NCBI GenBank assembly: GCA_003427395.1 | Contig: BFEA01000001.1 | Location: 3,406,084-3,450,864 of the forward strand | Source: Chara braunii | Taxonomy: Eukaryota > Streptophyta > Charophyceae > Charales > Characeae | Direction: 5' to 3' | Length of the DNA: 44,781 nt | Part shown: in pieces, positions 21,957 to 33,997 of the stretch | Layout of the letters: each line of letters starts with the position of its first letter | Numbering within the stretch: the stretch's first letter is position 1 | Notes under the pieces: generated by a model | What the model was told of the DNA's origin: nothing | What the model saw: only the letters and a program-made list of their open reading frames with translations | The model's database searches: none | Program-made: the position numbers and the translations under genes

Positions 21957-23355
21957 TCTAAAAAAGAATACCTTCTCTCTCCTTTCTCTCTCTTTCCGCT
22001 TTCTGCGCACGCGTCTCAATATTGGACATAGATAGTTCAGATAAAAGAAAACAAATAAATCACAAAAAGTTGACAGTAAAACTCCTCTCCGGAGCGGCAA
22101 TTCATTTGGACTTAGAGAATGACATTCACACAGCAGAATAAAAAAAATAAAATAAAAACAAATGAAAGAGAGGACTGACTTTACGAACGGGATCGATCAG
22201 ATTAGCTGGAGATCGCCTCTTGTCTAAACAGACAAGGAACATGTACCACGAATAAGTCAGCCGAAGAAAACTAACTGCAGCAATGGAGATTTCGAGGGGT
22301 GCAGACAGTCGTCGAGCCAGACGTGGGGCAGTGTGTGAGAACATGCAGTAAGACCAGTCAAGATCCCCTTGAAAGGAATGTCCTTACTAATCGTGTGTCC
22401 CCCAAATTCCGCACAACAAAGAGATGCATTGACGACAACAGATTTGGGTCCTAAAGGTTCTGTCCCATTGGGCGTGGTCCCATTGAGTCTCGAAGGGTCT
22501 CAAGTAGGTCGTGGACAAGGACCAATGAGATAGGTGTACCAAGTCAGTCCCAAACTGCCTCTACCGTAATGAAAAGGAAAAGACAACTTTCAGCAAGAAC
22601 CTGCTCCTACAACTGTTCAGAATGAAAAGACAGTGCATTGTAGAAAGATATGTCATTGAGAACAAGATACGTCATCCATCCATCCATCAGGTGAGAAAGC
22701 AATCCACATGCTCACACACACAACCAAGACCACAAAGAAGAGGAAGAGAGCCCAGCACACCCCAACAGGCCATGAAGCGCCAAGCAACCACCCATGGGCA
22801 TACCCAAGTCACATGCCATTTACCTGTGAGGCCCAACCTCCAAAGATGGATAACGACTCACCCCCCTCTCTCATAGGTCGTCCTGACCCCTAGCTACCAC
22901 TACAGGAAGTATCCTAGCATCACTAAGAGGGCCTGCCTACACCCATGTTACAATGCCATATCCTCCGTCGATGTTGAAGGCCAACGTAGCAGCTTGAAGC
23001 TCTTCGATGCAGATATGGCAGCCTCCGATCAAGTCTACCTCTTGAGGGGAAGCCCAAAAGTCACTCAATGTCTTCTTGAAGTCCAGATTCCAGGTGCGAG
23101 TACCTCTCACTCTCTACTCCCTCTTGCTTACTCCAATCAGCCTCCTTTGTGTCTCGCCACCCCATTCAATCACTCAAGCAACCTGGTCAGGTCTGATGTC
23201 GACCCTACATGACCTAACCAGGTGGGGGCAGCATCCACATACCTCACTACCCCTCTTAACCCTAACCTCCAACCCTAATCCGAGATTAGGTTAGCCCTAA
23301 CCTAATCCGGAATTAGGGTTAGGGTGACTAACACCTCTCACCAGCAAGTAAGTCC
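21957..23355 (-). other. Untranslated leader of element B
   Basis: The region between the primer-binding site and the first gag codons, about 1.4 kb, has no credible coding sequence on either strand. It holds a telomere-like palindrome at 23271-23320 and CATC repeats near 22677-22690. Long leaders are common in Ty3/gypsy elements and usually hold packaging and dimerisation signals. Confidence 0.55.
23271..23320. repeat. Palindrome built of telomere-like CCCTAA words
   Basis: Arms 23271-23292 (AACCCTAATCCGAGATTAGG...) and 23299-23320 are near-perfect reverse complements with a 6-base loop AGCCCT. It lies close to the primer-binding site of element B, where a stem-loop used for RNA dimerisation could be expected. 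Confidence 0.6.
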
Positions 23356-23367
23356 GCTCCGGTACCA
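23356..23367 (-). promoter_or_regulatory. Primer-binding site of element B
   Basis: On the minus strand TGGTACCGGAGC follows the LTR end by a two-base spacer. It matches 10 of 12 positions of the initiator-methionine tRNA primer-binding site TGGTATCAGAGC used by many plant LTR elements. Its place and orientation support the minus-strand reading of element B. Confidence 0.8.
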
Positions 23368-23369
23368 AT

Positions 23370-23391
23370 TGTTACGATCCTGGTCATTCCC
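23370..23391 (-). repeat. Edge of the 5' LTR of element B, interrupted
   Basis: The 22 bp beginning TGTTACGATCCTGGTCATTC are identical to the first 22 bp of the 3' LTR (12397-12418), next to the primer-binding site. At 23392 similarity stops abruptly; LTR sequence resumes at 34062 after the LINE and an N gap. About 56 bp of LTR (equivalent to 12419-12474) are not seen on either side. Confidence 0.75.
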
Positions 23392-23433
23392 ATCGCAGGC
23401 GGTCGGTCGAAAGCGTTGTTGTGCCTCTGTGTG

Positions 23434-24000
23434 CTGCAACAGGCTTGCGGACAAGAGGTGCGGCTGCTAACTGTGTCACGAAGACTCTGTCGGCAGCTCC
23501 ATGTGGGCATGCGTGGTTTACTGCCACGTGGCCAGATGGGAGAGCGTTAGGTAGGAGGCTGTTTGGTGGTGTTAGTGGATGTTTGATCTCAAGGGGCCGA
23601 TGATGAGGGTGACATTGGCGTGACCAGTCGCAGATACTCTCAACGCAGACCGATCGAGGTTTTGGGTGGTGAAGAACTGGAAACGCCATTCGTCCTCGAA
23701 CGCTGCAGAAAGATAGTGGGCTCCAGGGCGTTGCTGCTCCGAATAGCGCAGGCTGTTCAACGCAGACGGATCGAGGTTTTGGGTCGTGAGAACTAGAAAC
23801 GCTGCTCATGCTCGAACGAAGCACCATTCAGAGGTGGCAGATACTCTCAATGCAGACAGATCGAGGTTTTGGGTGAGTGAAGGCGGAGGAGGATAGCGAT
23901 TGAGCCAGAGAAGGAGTTCAGTGAAGGCGGAGGAGGAGGCGCTGCTCGTACCCGGTCGCCACAACAGGCTTGTGAGACCGAGGGTGCGGCTGCCCGCCAT
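23434..24000 (+). repeat. Tandem repeat units in the LINE 5' leader
   Basis: Units containing GATCGAGGTTTTGGGT occur at about 23651, 23769 and 23859. A longer block with CAACAGGCTTG and GGTGCGGCTGC occurs at about 23438 and 23960. Monomer-type repeats in a LINE 5' UTR can act as internal promoters, as in rodent L1; that role here is inference. 24001-25322 shows no gene, apart from a short (AAT)n run at 25203-25226. Confidence 0.5.
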
Positions 24001-25322
24001 AGCCACAAGGCTGGGCGAGGTTGGACTGGGTAATCTTGGTGTGTGGGCGCTCACGCTTTGCGCCTCCATTACTGCTCACCTGGAGGAGCGTAGGCATTGA
24101 GGGAGAAGTATTGGTGGATACTCAAGATTGACACATGGAAGGTTTACTTGTTTTTCCATATCGAATTTTTCCTGAGAGCAGTAGTACGAATCAGAATGTG
24201 TTTCTCCTCCTACAGCTGGCCATGTTTTTCTTTTGTATACCGGAAAAGAGCCTCGACGCTACAGGTAGTTGCATTGCACGTCAGCATGTGGCATGATAGT
24301 TGAGGTAGGGTCTGGTAAGTTGTGCGGTTGTGATTGCCTTCCGGAGGCCACGTATAGATGCGTTGCCCTGGTTTCAGCCCGGGAAAGGCGGCCACATCAG
24401 AACTGGACGTCATCTTTCCACAGTAAACTCACGAGGGGGGCTGTTTTCCTAGGATACTCCTTGTCATTTTCATTTTTAACAAGGACGAACGATTGATCAT
24501 ATGTGATACGAAGCTCTTGCGGGTGGAAGCGCGGAAGGTCGATAGGCCTAAAGCAGTATTGGTATTGTTGGACTCGGCTGGAGAGATGTTAGCGTGACAT
24601 GTGGAGATCGGAGTGTTTGACGGATTGGTTTGAGGGAGATGCAAGTGAGGAGGTCAACATCTCAAAATTGCATGGCGAGATGATGTTTCTGCATTTTCAT
24701 TGAAGAGGACAAAGTCAGCCATGCCACCTGGGAATGAGTTAGAGGAGGAGAAGTGAAAGGAAGAGGCGGAGCAAGGAAAAGGGAGGGGGAAATGCGCTGA
24801 CTCAATAAGGGAGAGGCAGACTGAGACGAGGAGGGGCAGAGCCAGCCACAACAGAGCATAGAGGTGGGTGACAAAAAGTTTGGAAGAAGGGAGAAGGTGC
24901 ATGGCTGTTGACGTGGGATGAAGAATGGCATTACGGCATTGAAAGGAAGTAGTTGTTGTAGTGATGAAGAACGACATTACGGCAACAGGACATTTTGACA
25001 CATCATCACTGTAGCAGTTTCAGGTGGCGAAGAACCGAGGACATATCTAGAGGACATGTTGGAAGGAATTGACAGCAGGAGAAGCAAGCGGAGGAGTAAA
25101 TTCAGAGAAGTATCTTATTCTCCCTAACCTGGTCACATATCATTTCCAACCCAATCCTCTTCAATCCCCTCAGCCAGTCATTTAAAAAAAGAATATATGA
25201 AATAATAATAATAATAATAATAATAACAAAAAATAAGGGAACAAATCACTAACGAATCACTAATAAGTGGTTATCGTGAAATAAGTACCCTGGTGAGTCT
25301 CCCTTGTTAAGTCTCCCTTGTT

Positions 25323-27417
25323 GTGTCAGATAAAAAGGATAGAGATTTCTGGATGACTAGAATTATGAGATATCAGAGAGCACAAAAACAGGTAGATTCA
25401 ATGTTGCTGTTCAGAGGGGCGATGAGGCAGATCGCAACTAATCAGCTCCAAATTCCAAGGAAACCCTTCGAGCACAATCAACAGATACCACAACATTCAC
25501 GCATAGGCAATCCTGCGGTCACTGGTGATGAGATTCTTACTGAAGAAGAAAAACAACAACAGGGTAAGTCTCTATCAAAGGCAATGCTCTCCCAGGGGCA
25601 GATTGAACAGAGATATCAACAACCATCTCAGTTGGGAACTCTTCTGAGTAACAATGGGGGGAGGTTTGGTTTGAATCGGTTTTCATCAACGACATTGCTT
25701 GATAACCCTTTGTTTGGCTCGGAGGAGAGAGGTGGAGAACTGTTGGTGGTGTCACATTCACATCAAGAAGAGAGGTATGCACAAGGACAACCTGTGCAAG
25801 GAGAGAAGACTAATAAGGATTTTCCACTCTTACTTCCAGCAGGGGGACAAAGTGGAGGGAGATTGGAGGGAGGGGGGCGTGGAGCAAGGTGGGTAAGGGT
25901 GGGAGGGGGAGGGGGGAGAGGAAGAGGAGAAAAGGGGGATGAAGATGGAGGGAAGGAAAGTGGGGAGGATCAAGGACAAAAGGGAGGTACAGAAGGCAAA
26001 AGGGAGGGAGGGTGGGGGAAAGAAGAAGGGGAGAGAGGAACCACGAATGGTTCTTCGGGAAGGCAGGAACATAAGCAGATGGAGGTAGATCAGAGGATGC
26101 ATCACCCATCCACAATGACATGGATTCAGAAGGCGAAAGGACCCTTTCAAAATAAAATGTTGGAAATCAAGCGTTCTGGTTCGCTGGCAGGGCCTCTCTG
26201 CATGTTCCTCTGCATAGTCTCTCCACAGCCCGGGCGTTTTTCCTGTCGAAATTCATCAGTCCTTTATAACAGAAGGTGGTTGATAATGGGGGGAAGAAAT
26301 CTATGGTTAAAACCTACCCTGCGCAGAAGGTTGTAGAAAGGGATGAGGTGTACAAGTTGCATGCCAACAATTGGGTTTTCCATGATGACGTTGCATATAA
26401 ATCTACGAATGATAAAGTTAAATGGATGTGTAGACATCTTGCTCAGTTGAAAGGCAATTTAGAAGCAGTCAATGATGACTTCCTAATTCAGCCAGTATCA
26501 TCCACAGTCTTCACAGTCTTATGTGTACACACAATAGACAAGATAGTGATTGATGGACGGAGGAAATTACGGTGCGATAGATCAGAGGTTAGGATTTACC
26601 CATGGATTCCTAAAAAACAAGGACCGAACGAGCGCAAACGTCAGATGATGGAAAACCACTATTGGGTGGAATTCCAACATATTCCAATAGAAATACAAGC
26701 TGCGTTCGTCCATGATTTCGAGGAGGTATGTGATATAATCGACTTCATTGATCCCCTGCCAGCATTTGTGGCTAAAAGGGATATTTGATGCTTGCCCTGA
26801 ATTATCCTTCTAATACACCCTTCAATCTTGATGATGTCATTCCATATAGGATTGGAGGTAAGGAATATCACTTACATACTGCGCTTTTATTACGCCCATG
26901 GTGCTTCCACTGTAAAGCGTATGGACATCTGAGTTCTGATCAGACTTGTTCCTAGAATCCGAATAAGAAACAAAGAGCCACAGGGAGACTAATCCGGGAC
27001 CCTTTCAAAGCAAACTTGTGGAGGACAGTAGATCAAGGGCATGAAGGATGGGTCTTCGTGGAAGGATCGGACAAAGGGAAAGGCCAAAAGGGATGGACTT
27101 GGGAAAAACCGAGGGAGCCGGATTGGGAATCCAAGCCGCCGGATAACTGGTACCCTCCAGCCACTATGCCACCATTACTAAAAATAGAAAAGAAAAAGAT
27201 GGAAGAACGGAGGATTGGGGCTGGTGGGCAGGAAGGATGGACTAGACAACAGGGATCTGGGAAAGAAAAGAAGAATGAAGAAACCTTAAATGATGCACAA
27301 AAAATAGTAGAAAAGAACGATGGGTCTAGGGGAGAAAGAGGTTACAATTTAGAAGGACCAGATCCCAAGGATTACTTACACAATATGAGAGCAGGAGGAG
27401 GCTCAGACCTCTCCTAA
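25323..27417 (+). pseudogene. LINE ORF1 (Gag-like, zinc knuckle)
   Basis: ORF1 proteins of plant L1s bind LINE RNA. An N-terminal open frame (25323-26336; start by its first in-frame codon after TGTGTCAG, not certain) is Gln-rich, then Gly/Glu/Arg-rich with low complexity. The next frame (26276-26788; NNWVFHDDVAYKSTNDKVKW, HYWVEFQHIPIEIQAAF) resembles the globular domain found before a zinc knuckle in plant ORF1s. A third frame contains CFHCKAYGHLSSDQTC (26902-26949), a CX2CX4HX6C knuckle, followed by TAG at 26953. Lys-rich sequence extends to 27417. The frame changes show it is a pseudogene. Confidence 0.7.
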
Positions 27418-27531
27418 AATTCTTGACCAAAACCACGAGACGGACCAGGAAGGGAATCAGGATCAAACGATGGATCAAGTGAGGGATCAGGATGTGGAAC
27501 TAGAAGAAGAAGAGGAACAACCTCTTATAAG

Positions 27532-27576
<45 letters not shown>

Positions 27577-28578
27577 CTAACAGTACGAAAAAAAATGAAG
27601 AATTCAGTTTCCATCGTCATCTCAGGGGAATCAATCGTACGAAACTTCTCAATGGTGTCTCGGCAAAACAGGACAAAGTTTCGACAAAACAAGACAAAAA
27701 TGCGGCTAGGAATGTTGTAGTTTCCCTGAAGGAGGGAGCTCCACAGGAGTCAGGGGACCCTTTTTCTGATGCCTTCGGGACTGCCCCTATGGATGTAGAT
27801 CTTCAACATATGTCAGCTGATTGTCCTATGCCTGAGGCTTCCCCCTCCAACTCGGATGAAGATGAAAAACTCATCCCTGAGGAGCAAAAATTGGTGTAGT
27901 TATCAGAATGGTTGGTACTTCAGTTAAAAACTAAGTATGGCACAACCTCAACTGAGTACTGGGACGCAGTTTACGTGCAGGTTGTTATCATTTTAAATGA
28001 GAGTAACATTATGAAAAAAGTTTTATCACAGGGCCTTCCTTCATGAGCCAGTGGCCTATGTTGAGAATATTACTCCCAATGGTCCACCCTCCTTCCTCTT
28101 CTTCCTCTTCTTCCCTTCTTCCTCTTCCTTCTCTTCTTCATCTCCTCCCCCTTCATCGCAAGAGTCCGCAGGAACTCACAGCGGAAAGAAGGAGAAGGGG
28201 TCATGGTTACAGCTGCACCAATCTATTCCTCGACAATGGAGGAATCATCAGAATGACAGGAGGCACAGGAGGTGACTAGTTTTGGTACAAAGATGGAGGA
28301 GCAAAGATTAGAGGAAAAAGAGGGGGGGGAATTTGGGAGGATTCACACGAAAGTTATAACAGGTCCAGTTGGTGTACAACAGGATAATCTGCAGTCCTCA
28401 ATGGGTAATGATGCTTCAACTGAGATTATGCTGCAGGAACAATAGCTGGTACCAATAACGCAACAACAGTCTCTGCCACAAGAAGAGGAAGAAGACGAAC
28501 AGCAAAGGCAGGATCCCTTGACTATTCAACAATCTTTTCCGGCCCCGATAACACAGGAAACTGGTAAGAGAGAAAAAA
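27418..28578 (+). other. Low-complexity stretch between the recognisable parts of the LINE
   Basis: Pieces of acidic and Ser-rich frames are broken by stops. A 42-A homopolymer at 27533-27574 sits inside, possibly an expanded Lys codon run or a nested poly(A) insertion. TTC/TCC repeats at about 28090-28150 encode poly-Ser. No domain is recognised. Confidence 0.45.
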
Positions 28579-29088
28579 ATGCGCCACATCCTGGAAAAAG
28601 GCCAAGTGGCCAGACCCTTGACACCCAAGGGTAATCTTATAATACCAGTAAGAAAGAAAGGGGGGAAATGGGAAATAGGATTGTCACCTATCGGCCAAGA
28701 CCAATACGGGGGGGTCACCATGAGGGGGTGGACAACATATATTGAATATCAAAAGACTAACGATAAAACCTTCAAAAGAGACTTGTATGACTACTTGTCC
28801 AAGTATTATGACCCAGGAGCACAGGCGACACTGTCTGAGATAGGTGACAAAGCACAAATGGCAAAGAGAGATATATTTGTTCGATTTAAAGAGCAAAAGG
28901 AGGCAGGTCTTAAGTGGTTCACTCATGCAACCCTGTTAGAGTTGCAAGCTCTTAAGATCAAGGCAAACGCAGTATGGTCGTTGGGTGATGTGACATCTTT
29001 TTTATGCCATATACTTCAGAAAGGTATCCTGAATCCTGATTTAGAGCTTGATAAGGGTAGTTGGGCGCGAGTGTGGGTCCAAGAATAG
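28579..29088 (+). pseudogene. Unassigned LINE segment before the endonuclease
   Basis: An open frame of 169 codons (GGWTTYIEYQ-like start region, KRDLYDYLSKYYDPGAQ, RFKEQKEAGLKWFTHATLLE) reads like a folded protein segment and lies directly upstream of the endonuclease in another frame. It could be the end of ORF1 or an extra N-terminal domain of ORF2. I do not recognise the family. Confidence 0.45.
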
Positions 29089-29139
29089 GAATAGATCAGG
29101 CTAAGGTGTGGTTCCTCGGAATGGAAGCTTTACAAGCTC

Positions 29140-29924
29140 ATTATGGGAAAAATCCGGTTTGGCAAAGGGCGACTACGACGACAGACCTGGGTTTGAGATC
29201 CTTAAATGTTAACGGACTAGCTACTGCAGACGCGGAAAAACGCAAAGCCATCTTGGAACAAATCAAAGGGGTAGGAGGAAGAACCTGGCCTGATCTTATA
29301 TGCATTCAGGAAACCCACCGTACTGACTTCCCTGCCCATGCTAGAGCACATAATATGATATGGTCGTTCCAAAAAGTGTGCTCTCCCGCTCAAAAGAGTG
29401 GTTCAGGAGGAGTAGCAATCTGGGTTCCACCAGATTCAAGGGCTGAGCTGGTACACTGGGCAGTAGATAAGGTGTAGGGCAGATGGGTTTCAGCCTTGGT
29501 CATGTTGGAATTAGAAATTATATATGTTATCAATGTCTATGGACCTAATGATGTAAGGGAAAGGGTTAATTTCTTTTAGGATATCAGGTCACAAATACCA
29601 AATGGTATACCAGTCATCATGGCAGGGAATTTTAATGCAGCTCCTGATAGATGGCTAGACAGATGGAAGGTGCCCTCTCCATGTCCTGCCTATATAGAAG
29701 AAGATGAAAATATTATTAGGGGTTTATGTGAATCAGAACATCTCTACAATACATATCGAAGAATATTCCCACGAGAAAGATTGTTTTCATGTATTCGACA
29801 CAATGACACCCCTCATCAATCGAAATCCAGGATCGACCTTATTCTTATGTTAGAAGACCTTGACAAGGCTTTAGTTTGGGCGGCCATTTTCCCCCAAAAT
29901 TCTTGACCAGGGGCTGATCACAAG
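29140..29924 (+). pseudogene. AP-like endonuclease domain of the LINE ORF2
   Basis: Motifs in one frame are LRSLNVNGLA (Asn), ICIQETH (Glu), GSGGVAIWVPPDS, VINVYGPND, MAGNFNAAPDR, SKSRIDLIL and GADHKM (catalytic His). The domain nicks the target. Two defects stand out: the GDFN motif reads GNFN, losing the catalytic Asp, and stops break the frame at 29475 (after VDKV), at about 29578 and at 29904. The GNFN change is a G-to-A transition from the form in the minus-strand LINE. Confidence 0.85.
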
Positions 29925-31510
29925 ATGTGCGCAGTCCTTTTGTCCTTTACGGAGAAACCGGATCAAGGAAGGAGTTTTTACAAAATGAATACGTCCTTAC
30001 TTTCACATGAACGATTTAAAGAATACATAAATGGCGTATGGGAATATTGGCACACAACCCAGAAACAACAGGATTCTTTTATATCATGGTTCAATAATGG
30101 TTTGGCCTTCACGGTTAAAAAATGTAATGAGTATTCTAAATTATTAGTTGAGAAGTTGAGAACCGTAATACTCAAGAACTGGAAATCCAAAAACAAATCC
30201 TAGACTATGAACTGAACAATCAATCTAACATTTCAATCAATGATGTTCCCCAACATACAGGTATCCAGAATCTAAGAAATCAGTTATGAACCTTTGCACA
30301 ACATCGTTGGCAAGGGTATATGATCAGAGGAAAATTAAACAAGTTTGTAACAAAAGGTCAAATGGATGCCTCCTTCTTTGCATTGGCAAGGGCAAGAGCT
30401 AGGAGAATTACGATTGAAGGATTTTATGATCCGATGGGACCTATTGATCCTTCTTCATCCTTTTCTTCGGCAGTTAGTCTCAAAATTGCTTACAATGTTT
30501 TTAAAGACTTATTTACCTCTACCAAGAATCCCTTATATCGGCAGGAAGACGATGAGGCAATAAAAAAATTCCTAGTCCCAGTTACTCAATCCCTTACTCA
30601 GGAGCAAAGTCAACAATAAGAAAATCCTCTTACGAAAGAGAAACTATGAACAACTTTGTTACAAATGGAAGAAGGAAAGACACCAGGAACAGATGGTCTA
30701 CCTAAAGAATTTTGGGAAGCTATGTGGCCAACTTTTTCTGACGACTTGATGAAGTTCATAAATTCAGTTTGGAAGTCTGGGGTGATGGGGGAAATGGTTA
30801 GCCAAGGTGTCCTAACCCTTTTATATAAAAAGGGAGACAAGTCCAATATTAAAAACTACAAACCAATTACTTTACTTACTGTGGTATATATACTTACTGT
30901 GGTATATAAAATGGTGGCCAAGACCTTGGTTAATCGAATGATACTGATTATGCCAGAGATCATACACCCTTCACAAACGGGATTTATCAATGGCAGACAT
31001 ATTCAGGACAACATCCTCTTAATTAATGAAATGATCAAACTATCACGTCAATCCAAACAGAATGCAACCTTTGTATTAATTGATTTTGAGAAAGCATATG
31101 ACCATGTGGATTGACGTTTTTTAGAAGTTTGTCTTCATAAGATGAATTTTGGTCCTTATATGCGGAAGTGGGTGGGTATCCTCCATTCTAATGCTACAAC
31201 CAGAGTACAAGTCAATGGTCTTCTCTCTCTTGAAATCAAGTTACAAAGATCAGTCAGGCAAGGGGATTCACTGACTCCCTTCCTAATGATAATGGAAACA
31301 TTAAGGGTTAATCTTCGGCAGAATCATAACCTTAAACGACTTCAATTCGCTGGCATCCCGGAGGAGGCAATTCCAATTTGTTCTATGTTTGCAGACGATC
31401 TCATAATAATGATGGAGGCTTCAGAAATAAATATGGAAGAAGTTCAGAATTTAATGAACAAATTTCTTAAGGTTTCAGACATGGTCGTTAATTGGGGCAG
31501 CAAGACATAA
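29925..31510 (+). pseudogene. Linker and reverse transcriptase of the LINE ORF2
   Basis: The linker (KPDQGRSFYKMNTSLL; MDASFFALARARARRITIEG) matches the minus-strand LINE. RT motifs from 30656 in one frame: GKTPGTDGLPKEFWE, LLYKKGDKSNIKNYKPITLL, HPSQTGFINGRHIQDNILL, LIDFEKAYDHVD followed by TGA at the Trp, QRSVRQGDSLTPFL and the catalytic FADD (31388-31399). An 18-bp tandem duplication (30874-30909) inserts six residues, repeating TVVY, after ITLL. The stop at 31112-31114 fits TGG to TGA. It cannot make a functional enzyme as it stands. Confidence 0.9.
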
Positions 31511-33372
31511 GGATGGTGGATACACTCTAATGGGGTACGTCCTCCTGAACAACCAAGAGTTAATTGGATTCCTTATAATGTTTTTATTCGTATTCTAGTA
31601 GTATCTCTAACAGCTCAGGGTAAACCATCTAATAACGATGAATGGATCTCAAAATCAGCTTTAGAAAAAATGAGTCAATGGAAGAATAAGCAGATATCTA
31701 TATTTGGGAGGACACTAATAATTAATAGTGTGGTATTGGCGTCCATCTGGTATAAATCAGCATTGTGGGTCAAGGAAGAACAAAGAGCATTAAACAACAG
31801 GTATCAACGTTTCTCTGGAGAGGTGATCATGAGTAGGAAAGAGTGATCCCAAAAGTGGCTTGGAATTCTTTAATTCAACCTAAAACAAAGGGAGGGTTAA
31901 GACTACTTGACCCTTTACTTCAAGTCCGAGTTCTCTCCTTACAATGGATAATAAACTTAAACTTTTCCATTGACTACCTTGGGGGGTATTGGCATCGGAA
32001 CAAATCCGTAGACTGGCACCTGAGGCGCCAGAGAATCTCCATCCTTTATCATGGTTAGAGGATAGATATTGGAGTATTCCTAGACCTCAGAAACATTCTA
32101 GGGAAGAAAGGGTAAGGGGAGTTGCTCGAAGGGATCTGTTCCAAGATAATTTATGGACGTCTTTATTAAAAACATGAAGAGATCTGCCTATACCAAACAG
32201 GCCGTTTCCTTCAAGGTATGAAGAAGTATTGCGTCAACCGCTTTTTGGAAATCGGTGGATCACTGACATAAACGGATGTATCTTTAATAGCTCAAGTTCA
32301 CCTTGGTCTCTTTGGGTCGAAAAGGGGGTAGTGAGAATTAAGGATAGTTGGGATTCTGAAACAAAGGATTGGAGAACAACTAACAAACTTAGACAAACTC
32401 TAAAGTATGCTCATAATCTCACTCATAACCTAGAACAACTGATCTTCTCAATCCCCTTGGAATGGGTGAGGCTTTTGAAAAAGGGAACTAAATTTAGAGA
32501 ATCGGATTGGGTAAGGACTTTTGAAGAAAATAACCAATCAGGTGTGGGCCAGGTGGTTCATATTTTGCCACAAGGGGCCTTAGTGAGTAAATTCAGTATG
32601 AACAAAAATATATTTCTTACTAAGTGTAGAGTACTCCATATATCATCAATTAAAGGATGGAGGGCTTTCCACTCGGAGCTTCCCATTCCAGATTTACCGC
32701 TGAATCCGGAGGAATGGGTGTGGCAGACAAGTAAAAAAGGGAAGCCACGTTCAATCCAAACCTTAACAGTAAAAGCAACATATTGTTTGCTCAGGCCAAA
32801 AGTGGATGCGGCACTTCATTTAAATATAGATTTAAAAGAAGTAAAACATATAATTTTTTTTAGGAATATCAGACAACGCCCTGCCAAGTTTGCCTCCTTA
32901 CAATGGCAAATTCATCGTTGTTTACCCACGAATGACTGACTCATAGATCATTCCACACTTGAACTGAGGGGATTAGCCTTGCCATAGTGCAAATCCTGCT
33001 TGTCTGTATTTCCGAATAGAAAAATCAGAGAAACAATTGAACATATTTTTTTGCAATGTCCTACTTCTCTGGAGAAGATGGGACTGGGTATGGAAAAGTC
33101 TGACAGGGTTGGATTGGCCATGGGACTTGAAAATAATTTTATTTGGTCAATGGGAACCTATGGGAATCTCTCTATCTAATTATCAATCCAACCTTTTTGA
33201 AATCGGACGCAAAGCAATTCTATACACCTTGTGGTATAAGAGATGTGTTCATGAAATGGAAGATGTCAGATTAGAGGGGGTAGAAATTGCAGAACTTGTG
33301 GTTCAGTTTATTCAAACGGAAATTAGATCTCAATGGTCATATATTAAATTAAAATTATGCAGTTTTCATTAA
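31511..33372 (+). pseudogene. C-terminal region of the LINE ORF2
   Basis: Collinear pieces in three frames (31843-32058, 32229-32939, 33037-33372) continue ORF2: IPKVAWNSLIQPKTKGGLRL, SWLEDRYWSIPR, RQPLFGNRWITDINGC, PAKFASLQWQIHRCLPTND, then a piece near FLQCPTS that in L1 families lies in a Cys/His-rich end. The order and similarity to 1131-1652 on the minus strand support the call. 33373-33868 is 3' untranslated with no gene. Confidence 0.75.
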
Positions 33373-33869
33373 AAAAAGGACATTACCAAAGTAATTCAAA
33401 AATTCAATTCAGACTGGCTGGGGGGATCTGATGAGGGACACCTGGGGGAAGTGATATGGCCAGGGGAGATAAGAGAGGAAGAGCCCTTGAAAAAAGACTT
33501 CCAATTAAACTTCAGGAACTGGTTCTAACTTCAACCAGGGGCAACTCTCAGATCGCCAGAATTTTTCGCTGACCCTTTTCCTCCCTCAAAACTAGCCTTA
33601 GTGAGTTTGCAATGGTTTGGCTGGGGAGGGGGGGAGAGATAGAAAAACATGGAGAAAATGAAAGGGGAAGTTAGGATGTCTAGAGTTCTTTTTATATATG
33701 GGCAATCAAGAAGGAAAAGGGAGAAACTAGAGTATAGTTGCAATAGCTGGCGCCTGACACAGGGTGAAGAGGTTACTTACCTTTTTCTTAAGAAAGTTGC
33801 TCAGTCAATCCTCTGAATTCTAGAGTAGTCAATGCTAGCAGGAGACTCTGGATCTGTTTCATATTTGTA

Positions 33870-33997
33870 TATGGGACGTTGGACCCATTTTTCAGCAGGT
33901 GTTGCTCCCCACCAATAGATGGAACCTCCCCCTAGGTGCTAACAGTGTCTGCTCTTATCAGCACTGTTATCACTAGAGGGGGCGTGTTTGTTTTAAA

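Noticed and set aside
23240-23340. Interstitial telomere array
   Set aside because: The CCCTAA-like words are few, degenerate and arranged as a palindrome rather than a head-to-tail array.
25323-26336. Host gene encoding a Gly/Glu-rich protein
   Set aside because: It is collinear with LINE ORF1, followed by the zinc knuckle and endonuclease, so it is more simply part of the LINE.
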